34,338 bases of DNA from Sandarakinorhabdus cyanobacteriorum. Its GTDB lineage: Bacteria > Pseudomonadota > Alphaproteobacteria > Sphingomonadales > Sphingomonadaceae. The notes below the pieces were generated by a model. It made no database searches. It was not told the origin of the DNA and saw only the letters and a list, made by a program, of their open reading frames with translations. Where the stretch lies: assembly GCF_002251755.1 (NCBI RefSeq), contig NZ_NOXT01000075.1, forward strand, positions 1 through 34,338. The letters are read 5' to 3'. The stretch's first letter is position 1. The number at the start of each line of letters is the position of its first letter. Below, piece after piece: positions 1-7,822 of this stretch. A program made the translations under genes and the position numbers.

Positions 1-21
1 CATCCAGCGCTTATGGGGAGA

Positions 22-1698
22 TTACGTCCAGCACTCACAGCCCAGGCCGAAGTTGGCTGCCGCCGCCTCATCGCTGTCGAAATAGACGCTGATGTTGCGC
101 CCGTCCGCCGCGGTGAGATCAAGGCCACCCAGGCCATTGTCCTTGGCGGTCACGCCGGTCAGGCCGCTGAACTTGTTGATTTCCTTGGCCACATTGTCGC
201 GCGTTTGCTGCGCCGTGTGGTTCTGGTCCAGCGTGATGTCGATCAGTGTGCCATTGATGCCAAGGGTGGCGGTGGCGGTGGTGCCGATCACCGTCGTCGT
301 GGTGGACTGGATGGTCTGGCTGTTGGCCTTGGCGGTCACGCCGGTCTGGTCGCTGGCGGCGTTGATGGCGTTGGCAATCGCGATGGCGCTGCCGGCCTTC
401 ACCGACGAACCGGCCGCCGTCGAGCTGAACGTGTCGTCATCGGCGGTGGCGGCGCGGATAGCGACACCGTTGATCGACAGGTCACCGCTGTTCAGCGTGC
501 GGGCGTTGGCCGAACCGGTGGCCACGGCACGGACATCGCTGGAGACGGTGGAAACGCCACGATCAAAGCTGCCGCCCTGCAGGCCCGACCGGGTCAGGCG
601 GGCGGTGGTCGAATTCGTCGATCCGATCTCGATGGCCTGGCCGTTCAGGCTTTCGAGGCTGAATGAACCCGATTGCGCACCCACCTTCAGGCCGGTCTGT
701 GCCGCGGTCAGCGTGTCGAGGCTGACTTCGATGTTGCGGCCATCATCGGCCTCCAGGCGCAGGCCGGCGTTGTTGTCGCCGGTGTCCACAGCGCGCACGC
801 CGGTCTGGCCGGAAATGGCGTTGATGGCATCGCGCACGATGCGGCGGCTGTCCGACGCGTTGGCCGTCGTGGTGATCGAGGCGGTGGTGATGCCATTGAT
901 GGTCACCGTGCCGGTGGCGGCAGCGGCGGTCATTGCCGAACCGGTCATCACCGTCTGGCCGACCACGGCGCGCACGCCGGTCTGGGCGGTGGCACGGTTG
1001 ATGGCCGCAGCCTTGGCCAGTGCCGAGGCCGACTTGTTGGACGACGAGACATTGTCATCATCGGCCGAGGACGAGCCGATCTGCACGCCGTTGATGGTGA
1101 GGTCACCGCCCTGCAGGGCGTGGTTGGTGGCCAGGTTGGCGGCGGTGCCTTCAAAGGCGCCAGTGGCGGTGAGCGCCGGGCTGGAGCCCAGGCCCAGGTC
1201 GCGGGCGCGGGCCGAGCTGAGGCTCATCGACACGGTCTCGCCGGCGCGGCTGCCGGTCTGCAGCTTGACCGACCGGGCCGAGCCATCAAGCAGCTTCTGC
1301 CCGTTGAAGTTGGTGCGCACGCCGATATTGTCGATTTCGCCAACCAACTGCTTCACTTCGGCCTGCAGCGCGCTGCGATCGGTGCCGGTCAGCGTGCCGT
1401 TGGCCGATTGCACGGCCAGTTCGCGCATGCGCTGCAGCATGTTGGTCACCTCGCCCATGGCGCTTTCCGCCGTCTGGGCCATGCTGATGCCATCATTGGC
1501 GTTGCGCATGGCCACCGCCAGGCCGCGCACGTCGGCGGTCATCTTCTGGCTGATGGCGAGGCCGGCGGCATCGTCCTTGGCGCTGTTGATGCGCATGCCG
1601 GTCGAAAGCCGCTGCATGGCGGTGCCCATTGCATTGTTGGCGGTGCGCTGCGCATTCTGGGCGGTCAGCGCGTTGATGTTGGTGTTGATCACGGTCAT
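22..1698 (-). CDS. fliC: Flagellin, C-terminally truncated or broken at window edge
   Basis: Flagellar filament subunit. The N-terminal D0/D1 domain is clear: it starts MTVINTNINALTAQ and carries the conserved LSTGMRINSAKDDAAGLAIS region at residues 31-50, with helices to about residue 165. The middle holds two pairs of flagellin_IN-type repeats: A1 about 195-248, B1 about 262-337, A2 about 401-462, B2 about 475-553. The second A-B pair lies about 210 residues after the first. The C-terminal D1/D0 helices needed for polymerisation and export are absent. Right after B2 (ending NFGLG) the frame runs into CECWT and a stop. B1 by contrast continues into VGAQSGSFSLES, so the break falls at a repeat boundary, about 40 bases from the window start, which suggests a contig-end artefact. 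A GGGAG Shine-Dalgarno sits 8 bases before the ATG. The flagellin identity is secure; the 3' end is not trustworthy. Confidence 0.9.
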   Translation of the reverse strand: MTVINTNINALTAQNAQRTANNAMGTAMQRLSTGMRINSAKDDAAGLAISQKMTADVRGLAVAMRNANDGISMAQTAESAMGEVTNMLQRMRELAVQSANGTLTGTDRSALQAEVKQLVGEIDNIGVRTNFNGQKLLDGSARSVKLQTGSRAGETVSMSLSSARARDLGLGSSPALTATGAFEGTAANLATNHALQGGDLTINGVQIGSSSADDDNVSSSNKSASALAKAAAINRATAQTGVRAVVGQTVMTGSAMTAAAATGTVTINGITTASITTTANASDSRRIVRDAINAISGQTGVRAVDTGDNNAGLRLEADDGRNIEVSLDTLTAAQTGLKVGAQSGSFSLESLNGQAIEIGSTNSTTARLTRSGLQGGSFDRGVSTVSSDVRAVATGSANARTLNSGDLSINGVAIRAATADDDTFSSTAAGSSVKAGSAIAIANAINAASDQTGVTAKANSQTIQSTTTTVIGTTATATLGINGTLIDITLDQNHTAQQTRDNVAKEINKFSGLTGVTAKDNGLGGLDLTAADGRNISVYFDSDEAAAANFGLGCECWT

Positions 1699-1749
1699 CT
1701 GGGATACTCCCGCTTCCCGCCGCCGCAGGGGTTGCGGGGCGCTGCACTG

Positions 1750-1777
1750 GAAACGGCATAGGGCGAAATTTTCTTAA
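1750..1777 (-). promoter_or_regulatory. Possible flagellar sigma-28-type promoter of the flagellin gene
   Basis: On the minus strand, TTAAGAAA (1777-1770) is followed after 12 bases by GCCGTTTC (1757-1750). This loosely resembles the FliA consensus TAAAGTTT-N11-GCCGATAA: the TAA and GCCG cores are present, the rest is weak. It would give a leader of roughly 45 bases before the flagellin ATG at 1698. I see no -24/-12 sigma-54 element in the same gap. The call is tentative. Confidence 0.25.
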
Positions 1778-1779
1778 AC

Positions 1780-2442
1780 ATGACTGGACGCACCAATGAT
1801 CTGAACGGGTTGGAGATCATCCACGCCAGCCGCGACGTGGTGGTGATCAACAAGCCGCCGGGCCTTGCGGTGCATCCGGGGCCGAAAACGCCGCACAGCC
1901 TGGAAGATCTGCTGCCCGCCCTTGCCATCAGCGGGTTCCGCCCGGTTGCGGCGCACCGGCTGGATCGCGACACGTCGGGATGCCTCGCCATCGCCCGCAG
2001 CCGGCGCGGGGCGAAATGGCTGAGCGCGGCCTTTGCCGGCGGCGGCGCGGAAAAACTCTATTGGGCGATCCTGTCCGTCCTGCCGGCGCAGCCTTCCGGC
2101 CTTGTGGATGCACCACTGGCGAAGATTTCCAGCGCGGCGGCCGGCTGGCGCATGGTGGTCGATCCGGCCGGCAAGCCGGCGCGCACCCATTGGCGCGTGC
2201 TCGATGCTGCAACCCGGCTGGTGGAGTTCCGCCCCGAAACCGGCCGCACCCACCAGATCAGGGTGCATGCCGCCCAGCTGGGTGCGCCGATTGCCGGCGA
2301 TCCGGTTTATGGCGACGGATCGGGCCCGATGCGGCTGCATGCCCGCCGCCTCGCCATCACCCTGCCCGATGGGCAGCTGATCACGGCGCTGGCGGATCCA
2401 CCGCCAGGCTGGCCTGGCGGGACCGGCCCTGAAAGCCGATGA
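1780..2442 (+). CDS. RluA-family RNA pseudouridine synthase
   Basis: Isomerises a uridine in rRNA or tRNA to pseudouridine. The 220-residue protein carries the family signature HRLDRDTSG at residues 59-67, where Asp62 is the expected catalytic aspartate, and the later GRTHQIRVH motif at 155-163. NKPPGLAVHPG at 24-34 is the usual N-terminal catalytic-domain strand. There is no S4 domain, so it belongs to the short RluA/RluC-like group; the target site cannot be read from sequence. It is divergent from flagellin. Its 3' end overlaps the convergent RpiR regulator by 62 bases. The ATG at 1780 begins just after an AT-rich stretch and lacks a clear Shine-Dalgarno. Confidence 0.9.
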   Translation: MTGRTNDLNGLEIIHASRDVVVINKPPGLAVHPGPKTPHSLEDLLPALAISGFRPVAAHRLDRDTSGCLAIARSRRGAKWLSAAFAGGGAEKLYWAILSVLPAQPSGLVDAPLAKISSAAAGWRMVVDPAGKPARTHWRVLDAATRLVEFRPETGRTHQIRVHAAQLGAPIAGDPVYGDGSGPMRLHARRLAITLPDGQLITALADPPPGWPGGTGPESR

Positions 2443-3247
2443 AATCGCTGTAGTTTTCGGCCAGCTTGGCCAGGCGCTGGTGCACCAGTTCCGGCCCGAT
2501 CTTCTGCACCACGCCATCGACCAACAGGTTGAGCAGCGAGGCGAGCGCGGTGTTCATGTCCCAGAAATGGCCCAGGGCCACCTCGGCGGTGAGGATATGC
2601 GGGGTGACATCGCGCGCCCATGGGCAATAGGGATCGGTGATCACCACCAGCGGCCGGCCGGCGGCGGCAACCCGTTCCGCCAGCAGGCGGAAATGCCGGG
2701 AATAGCGGCGGACGTCGACGAGCAGGAACAGATCATGCGGGCCGGCGTCCACCAGTTCCTCGTGGATGCCGGCGGCGATGTCGATGCTGGCCACCTGCGG
2801 CCGCACATAAGACAGATGCCGGGCAAAGCCGGCGGCCAGCCCGGCCTCGGTCTGAAAGCCGGCGACGCGCACCTGGGGTGCGGTGGCGAGCAGCGCCACC
2901 ACGGCAGCCCATTCCGGCGTTTCGGCCTGGGCATAAACCCCGGCAATGGCGGCGGTTTCGGCCTGCAGCCGGGCATCGGCACTGGGCGCCGGCCGGGTGA
3001 GCAGCCAGGGCGCATCGCGGGCTTGCCCACGCAGCTCATCCTTCAAGGCCGCCAGATTGTCATAGCCCAGGCTCTTGACCAGGCGCGCCACCGTCATCGC
3101 CGAAACGCCGACGCGCTGTCCGATGGAGGCGGCGGTTTCAAACGGCAGTTGCGCCAGATTGTCGGCCATCCAGCCGGCAATCATCCGTTCCGAAACGGTC
3201 AGCCGGTCATAACGCTCTGCCAGCCGCTGGGCGACGCGGGTGCTCAT
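2381..3247 (-). CDS. MurR/RpiR family transcriptional regulator (HTH + SIS)
   Basis: Sugar-phosphate-responsive DNA-binding regulator of 288 residues. Residues about 1-75 form the RpiR-type helix-turn-helix (LTVSERMIAGWMADN, then AASIGQRVGVSAMTVARLVKSLG). Residues about 110-250 form a SIS domain of the kind that binds phosphosugars (segments VRVAGFQTEAGLAAGFARHL and DLFLLVDVRRYSRH). No sugar catabolic gene adjoins it, so its regulon is unknown. The neighbour on the same strand is the acylase, 37 bases upstream. The ATG has no Shine-Dalgarno. A TGTTAT hexamer lies 9 bases before it, so a leaderless transcript is possible. The 3' end overlaps the pseudouridine synthase gene by 62 bases. Confidence 0.87.
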   Translation of the reverse strand: MSTRVAQRLAERYDRLTVSERMIAGWMADNLAQLPFETAASIGQRVGVSAMTVARLVKSLGYDNLAALKDELRGQARDAPWLLTRPAPSADARLQAETAAIAGVYAQAETPEWAAVVALLATAPQVRVAGFQTEAGLAAGFARHLSYVRPQVASIDIAAGIHEELVDAGPHDLFLLVDVRRYSRHFRLLAERVAAAGRPLVVITDPYCPWARDVTPHILTAEVALGHFWDMNTALASLLNLLVDGVVQKIGPELVHQRLAKLAENYSDFIGFQGRSRQASLAVDPPAP

Positions 3248-3284
3248 GTGATTTCGATAACATTGCGCTCACAAAGTGCAACGA

Positions 3285-5333
3285 TCAAAACGGCACAGGC
3301 TTCCAGCGCTCGGTGGCAAACAGCGGCGCCTGATCGGCATAGTGCTGGGACGCTCTGCGGGTGGTGGCAGCGCCGAACTGGTGCACCGATTGCGATCGCA
3401 CCGCGCCGCCGGCCGGCCATTCCACCAGCATGATGAAGCCATCGCCATTGTTGCCCACCCGCCGGCCATCGGCGGCGCGGTCGGCATAAATGGCGCGCAG
3501 CGTGTCGGGCCCGCCAAACACCGGCAGATCGGCCTTGCCATGGCGCAGGCGCTGGAATTCGCCCAGCGGCACATCCAGCCGGCCGAATGTGCCCTGCAAC
3601 CAATCCACCGCCGCGCGCAGCTTGGGCGCCGCCGGCGGCAGCGCATCGCCGCGATAGACTTCGCGGCCGACGCTGGCGAGCACGGCGACCGCCAGGCTGT
3701 CCGCCGGGCCAACGCCATCGGCCGTCCAGTCCCACTGGCGCAACAGGGCCTGGGCCTTGGCCAGTTCGGGTTCGCGCGCCGTGTCCACCGTCAGCACCGC
3801 CGCCATCCAGCGCCCGGCCGGCGAGGCCTTGCTATAGGCCTTGTCGAACTTGATGCGCAGCAGCGTCTCGCGGCTGATCGGGCCGTTCACCCCGGCAAAC
3901 AGCTCGGCAAAGCGGTGCATGCGGTTGGTGGTGAAGGTCTCCACGCCCATTTCGGGGGCAAAATCAGCGGCCTTCAGATTTTCGTCCGGCGCGGTCGCCA
4001 CGGTGGGCGTGTTGTTGGCATTGGCGACCCAGCCGGCGCGGGGATCGACGACCATCGGATCGGCGCTCCACGGCAGATAGCTGGTCCACAGGGTTTTCGA
4101 TGTGTTGCCGGGCAGCACGCCCTTCCAGTCAAATCCCGCTGCACGCGCCGGGAACAGCGCGTTGTAGAACATGCCGATATGGCCCTGCGCGTCGGCATAG
4201 ACGAAATTGGTTGCCGGCACCTTCTGCATGGCCATGATCTGGCGCCATTCGTTGAAATCGCGCGCCTTGTTCAGCCGATAATATTGCTCCACCTGCCCCA
4301 CCTCGCCGATGCCGGCGTGGCGGATGGCAAAGCCGCCCTTCTCGTTCAGGATCACGGCGCCATGCCGGCTGCGATAGACGGTGCGCGGCACCGGCAGCAC
4401 GAACGGGCCATATTTCACCCGCAGCCACACGCGCCTCGCCTCCAGCGGCAGCCATTGCCCGTCGAGCCGATACTGGCTGCGGTCGGCATTCAGCTCCAGC
4501 TTGTAGACATCGATCAGGTCCATCCGGTTGACCGTGTTGGCCCAGCCCAGATGCTTGTTGTGGCCCAGCAGCGGGGACGGCGCGCCGGGGAAATTGGCGC
4601 CGGCAAAATCCCAGCCTTCATCCGAATGCACCACCAGTTCCCACCAGGTCACGCCGCCTTCCCACGGCTGGTGGCTGTTGATGATCAGGCGGGTGGTCGC
4701 GTCATCCGAACGGCTGGCGCTTACGGCAAAGGCGTTGCTGCCACGCTCATCAGCCGGCCCGGCATCGCGCGGCGGCAGCTTGCCCTCCACCAGCGGACCC
4801 AGCACCCGGTCCATCCCGAAGAAGAACGGGGACCGCAGCACAAAGCCGGCGACGATATCGCGACCCGTCACCGGGAACAGGCCCTGCAGTCGCTGCTCAT
4901 GGCCGTGGCGGCTGGCATAGTCATTGAGGCCTTGGGCATAGGCTTCCACCAGTGCGCGGGTGGCCGGGGACAGGCTGGCATAGCCACGGGCCGCGACGCC
5001 CTGCGCGTCAAGCAGATGGCCGGCAAAATCCAGCTTGGCGCCATCTTCGCCCAGGATCGCCCCGGCGCGGCCACGCACGGCGGCCAGCACCTCTTCCAGG
5101 TTGCGGAAATCATCCTCGGCATGGGCGATGGCGATGCCATAGGCGACATCGGCATCGGTGCGGCCGTGAATGTGCGGCACGCCCCATTGGTCACGTGTGA
5201 TCTTCACGGCACGCGGACGCACCGGATCGGCAGCCGGCGCACGGCTGATCAGTGCATCCCAGCTCGACAGGCCAACAAAAACCGCGCCAACGGCAATCGA
5301 CGTCCAGAACAGGGCGGTAAACCAGCGCGGCAT
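3285..5333 (-). CDS. Penicillin acylase family protein (AHL/penicillin acylase-like Ntn hydrolase)
   Basis: Ntn hydrolase that cleaves an amide-linked acyl group; family members act on beta-lactams, acyl-homoserine lactones or related amides. The 682-residue form starts with a membrane segment (ALFWTSIAVGAVFVGLSSW), so it is membrane-anchored or exported. An alpha chain with ITRDQWGVPHIHGRTDADVAYG is followed by ERGSNAFAVS. The Ser in GSN (residue 199 from this start) is the expected autocatalytic nucleophile of the beta chain. The downstream NSHQPW and NANNTP segments fit the family's active-site His and oxyanion Asn regions. I chose the ATG at 5333, directly before the anchor and overlapping an upstream stop as TGATG. 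A start at 5393 would add 20 polar residues; neither has a strong Shine-Dalgarno. It follows the retropepsin-like gene on the same strand. Substrate unknown. Confidence 0.87.
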   Translation of the reverse strand: MPRWFTALFWTSIAVGAVFVGLSSWDALISRAPAADPVRPRAVKITRDQWGVPHIHGRTDADVAYGIAIAHAEDDFRNLEEVLAAVRGRAGAILGEDGAKLDFAGHLLDAQGVAARGYASLSPATRALVEAYAQGLNDYASRHGHEQRLQGLFPVTGRDIVAGFVLRSPFFFGMDRVLGPLVEGKLPPRDAGPADERGSNAFAVSASRSDDATTRLIINSHQPWEGGVTWWELVVHSDEGWDFAGANFPGAPSPLLGHNKHLGWANTVNRMDLIDVYKLELNADRSQYRLDGQWLPLEARRVWLRVKYGPFVLPVPRTVYRSRHGAVILNEKGGFAIRHAGIGEVGQVEQYYRLNKARDFNEWRQIMAMQKVPATNFVYADAQGHIGMFYNALFPARAAGFDWKGVLPGNTSKTLWTSYLPWSADPMVVDPRAGWVANANNTPTVATAPDENLKAADFAPEMGVETFTTNRMHRFAELFAGVNGPISRETLLRIKFDKAYSKASPAGRWMAAVLTVDTAREPELAKAQALLRQWDWTADGVGPADSLAVAVLASVGREVYRGDALPPAAPKLRAAVDWLQGTFGRLDVPLGEFQRLRHGKADLPVFGGPDTLRAIYADRAADGRRVGNNGDGFIMLVEWPAGGAVRSQSVHQFGAATTRRASQHYADQAPLFATERWKPVPF

Positions 5334-5434
5334 CAGCCGAATGGTTCCAGATCGATGTTGCTCATCAACGGCTTTCCTTTGCTTTTGCTCCATCGGTTAG
5401 CCGCAGGAGCCGGCATCGGCAAGACGATTGACAT
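5333..5434 (-). CDS. Candidate small ORF coupled to the acylase start
   Basis: A 33-codon ORF fills the gap between the retropepsin-like gene (stop 5441-5439) and the acylase. It starts at ATG 5434, right after that stop, and its TGA (5335-5333) overlaps the acylase ATG as TGATG. An internal in-frame ATG at 5365, preceded 9 bases earlier by AAAGGA, would give the 10-residue peptide MSNIDLEPFG with the same stop. The overlap is typical of translational coupling, and the Shine-Dalgarno favours the inner start. I recognise no family. It may be a leader peptide or chance. Confidence 0.3.
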   Translation of the reverse strand: MSIVLPMPAPAANRWSKSKGKPLMSNIDLEPFG

Positions 5435-5438
5435 ATCC

Positions 5439-6380
5439 TCACGATTGCACGGCAACATCGGCGCAGTCGAGCCGCAGCTTGCGCAGCTTCTTTTCATAAA
5501 CAAGGCTGGCGCAGCGCAACAAGGCAGATCGCGGCAGGATCAGCGTGTAACTCGGGGCCGGCCCCGCAGGGATTTTCGCCTTCACCAGCATTTCATCGGG
5601 ATCAGCCGGCGCGGGATTCATCGGGCGTGGCCCACGCGCCGACGACAGCCGGTCGCGGCCCGTTTGGACATTGAAGGCAACCCGGTCAAACCGCCATGGC
5701 CCGATCACCAGCGGCCGATTGAGCACGAGCAGACGCACCGGCCGTTGCACGCCGGGAATCATGTCTTCATCCCAGGTTTCGGGCACGATCCGCCCGCCCA
5801 GGCTGTTCATCAGCAAGTTGGCTGTCGCGGCAGAGGCCAAAGGATAACGCAGATCGCGCTCAACGGCCATCAGCACGCTGATCGTCTGATCGGCGATCGG
5901 AACCAGGGCATAGCTGGCGCTGGCAATGCTGTGCTCAAGCGGCCAGACCCACTGCCTGCCACCCAGCCCCGGCAATTGGACGCGGACCGTCCAGAACGGC
6001 AACCACGCCGGGCCGATCGTCCCATCGCAGTCGGGTGGCGGCGGCGCATCCGGGAACCAGGCCAGCCGGGCCCGTGTGGCGGGGCCAAACAGTCCGAGCA
6101 TGGCAAAACCGCGCCGCATGGCACGAGTTGGCTCACCGCCGACCAGAAGGGCCGGTGTCGACGCTTCGGGTCGCAAGCCAAGTTCCAAGGCAAGCGTAGA
6201 AGACAGAATGACACGGTCAAGCGATCCGGTGCTGAGCTTCAGGCAGACAGGTCGGCCCTTGATCGATGCCATGATCGGCCTGTCCACCGCAAACGGCGGC
6301 GGCTCGGCCGCCTGCCCCGGCGTCGCCTTCGCGTGGAGCACAATCAACAAGACCGCCCAAGCCCACCGGAAAACCGGCAT
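5439..6380 (-). CDS. Exported degenerate retropepsin-like aspartyl protease fold protein
   Basis: Protein of 313 residues with a signal peptide (MPVFRWAWAVLLIVLHAKAT, probable cleavage near GQAA). Residues about 30-75 follow the pattern of periplasmic retropepsin-like proteins. These normally have a strand ending in DTG, then a hydrophobic stretch and a 'LA..LGL' helix. Here it reads LSTGSLDRVILSSTLALELGL, with Ser where the catalytic Asp should be. A DCDGTIGPAWL stretch follows, reminiscent of the 'DGILG' flap region of that fold. The start at 6380 is chosen because GAGGTG lies 6 bases before it and it begins the signal peptide; an ATG at 6446 would add 22 residues upstream. It precedes the acylase gene and may be co-transcribed with it. 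The fold is an inference from one motif; function unknown, possibly non-catalytic. Confidence 0.6.
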   Translation of the reverse strand: MPVFRWAWAVLLIVLHAKATPGQAAEPPPFAVDRPIMASIKGRPVCLKLSTGSLDRVILSSTLALELGLRPEASTPALLVGGEPTRAMRRGFAMLGLFGPATRARLAWFPDAPPPPDCDGTIGPAWLPFWTVRVQLPGLGGRQWVWPLEHSIASASYALVPIADQTISVLMAVERDLRYPLASAATANLLMNSLGGRIVPETWDEDMIPGVQRPVRLLVLNRPLVIGPWRFDRVAFNVQTGRDRLSSARGPRPMNPAPADPDEMLVKAKIPAGPAPSYTLILPRSALLRCASLVYEKKLRKLRLDCADVAVQS

Positions 6381-6416
6381 ACTCACACCTCGCTCGAAAA
6401 AAGCCAGAAGTGAGAG

Positions 6417-6446
6417 ATAGTTGCTTAAAACATTACCGAAAGTCAA
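6417..6446 (-). promoter_or_regulatory. Candidate sigma-70-type promoter of the retropepsin-like gene
   Basis: On the minus strand, TTGACT (6446-6441) is followed after 18 bases by AACTAT (6422-6417), inside a short AT-rich island in otherwise GC-rich DNA. It would give a leader of about 30 bases ahead of the ATG at 6380 and would exclude the longer start at 6446. Confidence 0.4.
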
Positions 6447-6496
6447 TGAACGCCCATGGGCCGTTCAGGCTGGCAGGGTCACCATGAGCGGCCACA

Positions 6497-7762
6497 TCAA
6501 CGGGCATCCTTCACCAACAGGCCATTCTTGATCACGATCTTCACATCGCGCAGCGTGGCCACATCGCGGGTGGGATCACCGGCCACGGCGATGACGTCGG
6601 CATAACGGCCCGGCGCAATCTGGCCAACATCGCCTTCCCGCCCCAGGGCCTCGGCCGCCTTGATGGTGGCGGCGCGGATGGCGTCGATCGGGGTCATCCC
6701 CCATTCCACCATCTTTGGAAACTGGCGGGCATTGTCGCCATGGGGATAAACGCCGGCATCGCTGCCAAACACCATCTTCACCCCCGCCTTCCACGCCGCC
6801 TGGAAGGTCTGCCGCTGTTTCAGGCCGATGGCGCGTTCCTTGGCCAGGCTTTCTTCCGGCACGCCATTCTTCGCGCCTTCGGCCAGGATATAATCATCGT
6901 TATAGATATCCATGGAAAAGGCGGTGCCCTTGGCCTTGGCCAGGGCAAAGGCCTCGGCATCGGCCAAGCTGGCATGTTCGATCGTGTCGGCCCCGGCGCG
7001 GATGGCGGCCTTGATGCCATCGGTGCCGTGGGCGTGCACCGCCACCTTCATGCGCAGCCGGTGCGCCTCGTCCACCAGCGCGTCCATCTCCTCCTGGGTC
7101 AATTGCTGGCCGTCCACCGTGTCGCGGGCGGAAAACACCCCGCCGGTGGCGCAGAACTTGATCACATCGGCGCCGAACTTGTGCATTTCCCGCACCTTCT
7201 CGCGGAAGCCCTGCGGGCCGGAGGTGACGCCGGAACGGTCCACCTGAATGCCGGGTGGAAAGCGGTTGTCATCGCAATGCCCGCCAGTCGCGCCCAGGGC
7301 ATAGGCCGCCGGCACGATGCGCGGGCCGCGAACAACGCCTTCATCAATCGCCTGCTTCAGGCCAACATCGGCAAAATCCGCCGAGCCGACATTGCGCACA
7401 GTGGTAAAGCCCGCAGCCAGCGTGCGCGCCGCATTGGCAACGCCCACAGCGGTGAAAAACGGCCGGGCATGGCGCAGATCCGCCTCGAAACCCAGGGCGG
7501 GATCGCTGGTCAGATGCACATGCATGTCGATCAGGCCGGGCACCAGCGTCAGATCACCCAGATCGATGCGCTTGCCATCGGTGGCGACCAGTTCGCCCTG
7601 CCGGCCCACCTTGGTGATGCGGCCATTTTCGGCGACGATGATCGGCTTTTCGACCAGCTTGCCGCTGGCCACGTCCAGCATGCGCGCCGCGGTGATCACC
7701 ACGGTTTCGGCGTGCGCGGTGGTGCCAGCCAGCAGCGCGGCGGCAAGCATCAGATATTTCAT
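6497..7762 (-). CDS. Exported amidohydrolase, probable Xaa-Pro/Xaa-Arg dipeptidase type
   Basis: Metal-dependent hydrolase of the amidohydrolase superfamily, 421 residues. A signal peptide (MKYLMLAAALLAGTTAHAE) indicates export. Metal ligands of the binuclear type are visible: HVH at 81-83, Lys202 in VIKFCATGG (the candidate carboxylated bridging lysine), His243/His245 in AVHAHG, His263 in IEHAS and Asp335 in GSDAG. This arrangement is typical of the secreted group annotated as imidazolonepropionase-like, several of which cleave C-terminal Pro or Arg dipeptides. The start at 7762 is favoured because GGGGAG lies 8 bases before it and the signal peptide begins there; the upstream in-frame extension is poor. 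It lies 60 bases downstream of the glycosyltransferase gene, with no hairpin terminator between them, so read-through is possible. Confidence 0.88.
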   Translation of the reverse strand: MKYLMLAAALLAGTTAHAETVVITAARMLDVASGKLVEKPIIVAENGRITKVGRQGELVATDGKRIDLGDLTLVPGLIDMHVHLTSDPALGFEADLRHARPFFTAVGVANAARTLAAGFTTVRNVGSADFADVGLKQAIDEGVVRGPRIVPAAYALGATGGHCDDNRFPPGIQVDRSGVTSGPQGFREKVREMHKFGADVIKFCATGGVFSARDTVDGQQLTQEEMDALVDEAHRLRMKVAVHAHGTDGIKAAIRAGADTIEHASLADAEAFALAKAKGTAFSMDIYNDDYILAEGAKNGVPEESLAKERAIGLKQRQTFQAAWKAGVKMVFGSDAGVYPHGDNARQFPKMVEWGMTPIDAIRAATIKAAEALGREGDVGQIAPGRYADVIAVAGDPTRDVATLRDVKIVIKNGLLVKDAR

Positions 7763-7822
7763 CACTTCATCTCCCCTGTTGGCCACAAGGATAGGGCCGC
7801 CAGCGGGAGAGGGCAACCGGCC

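Noticed and set aside
22-1120. CRISPR-like or tandem DNA repeat array in the flagellin gene
   Set aside because: The repeats are protein modules with diverged DNA, too long and too few for CRISPR, with no regular spacers.
3276-6413. A 1045-codon open frame on the plus strand opposite the acylase and retropepsin-like genes, and similar very long antisense frames at 92-1777, 10921-14361, 19242-22370 and 26842-30102
   Set aside because: They are mirror frames of real genes in GC-rich DNA: translations are rich in Arg, Gly, His and Ala, without domains, and no ribosome sites are seen at their starts.
7763-7822. Terminator between the glycosyltransferase and amidohydrolase genes
   Set aside because: No stable stem followed by a T-run can be drawn in the 60-base gap.
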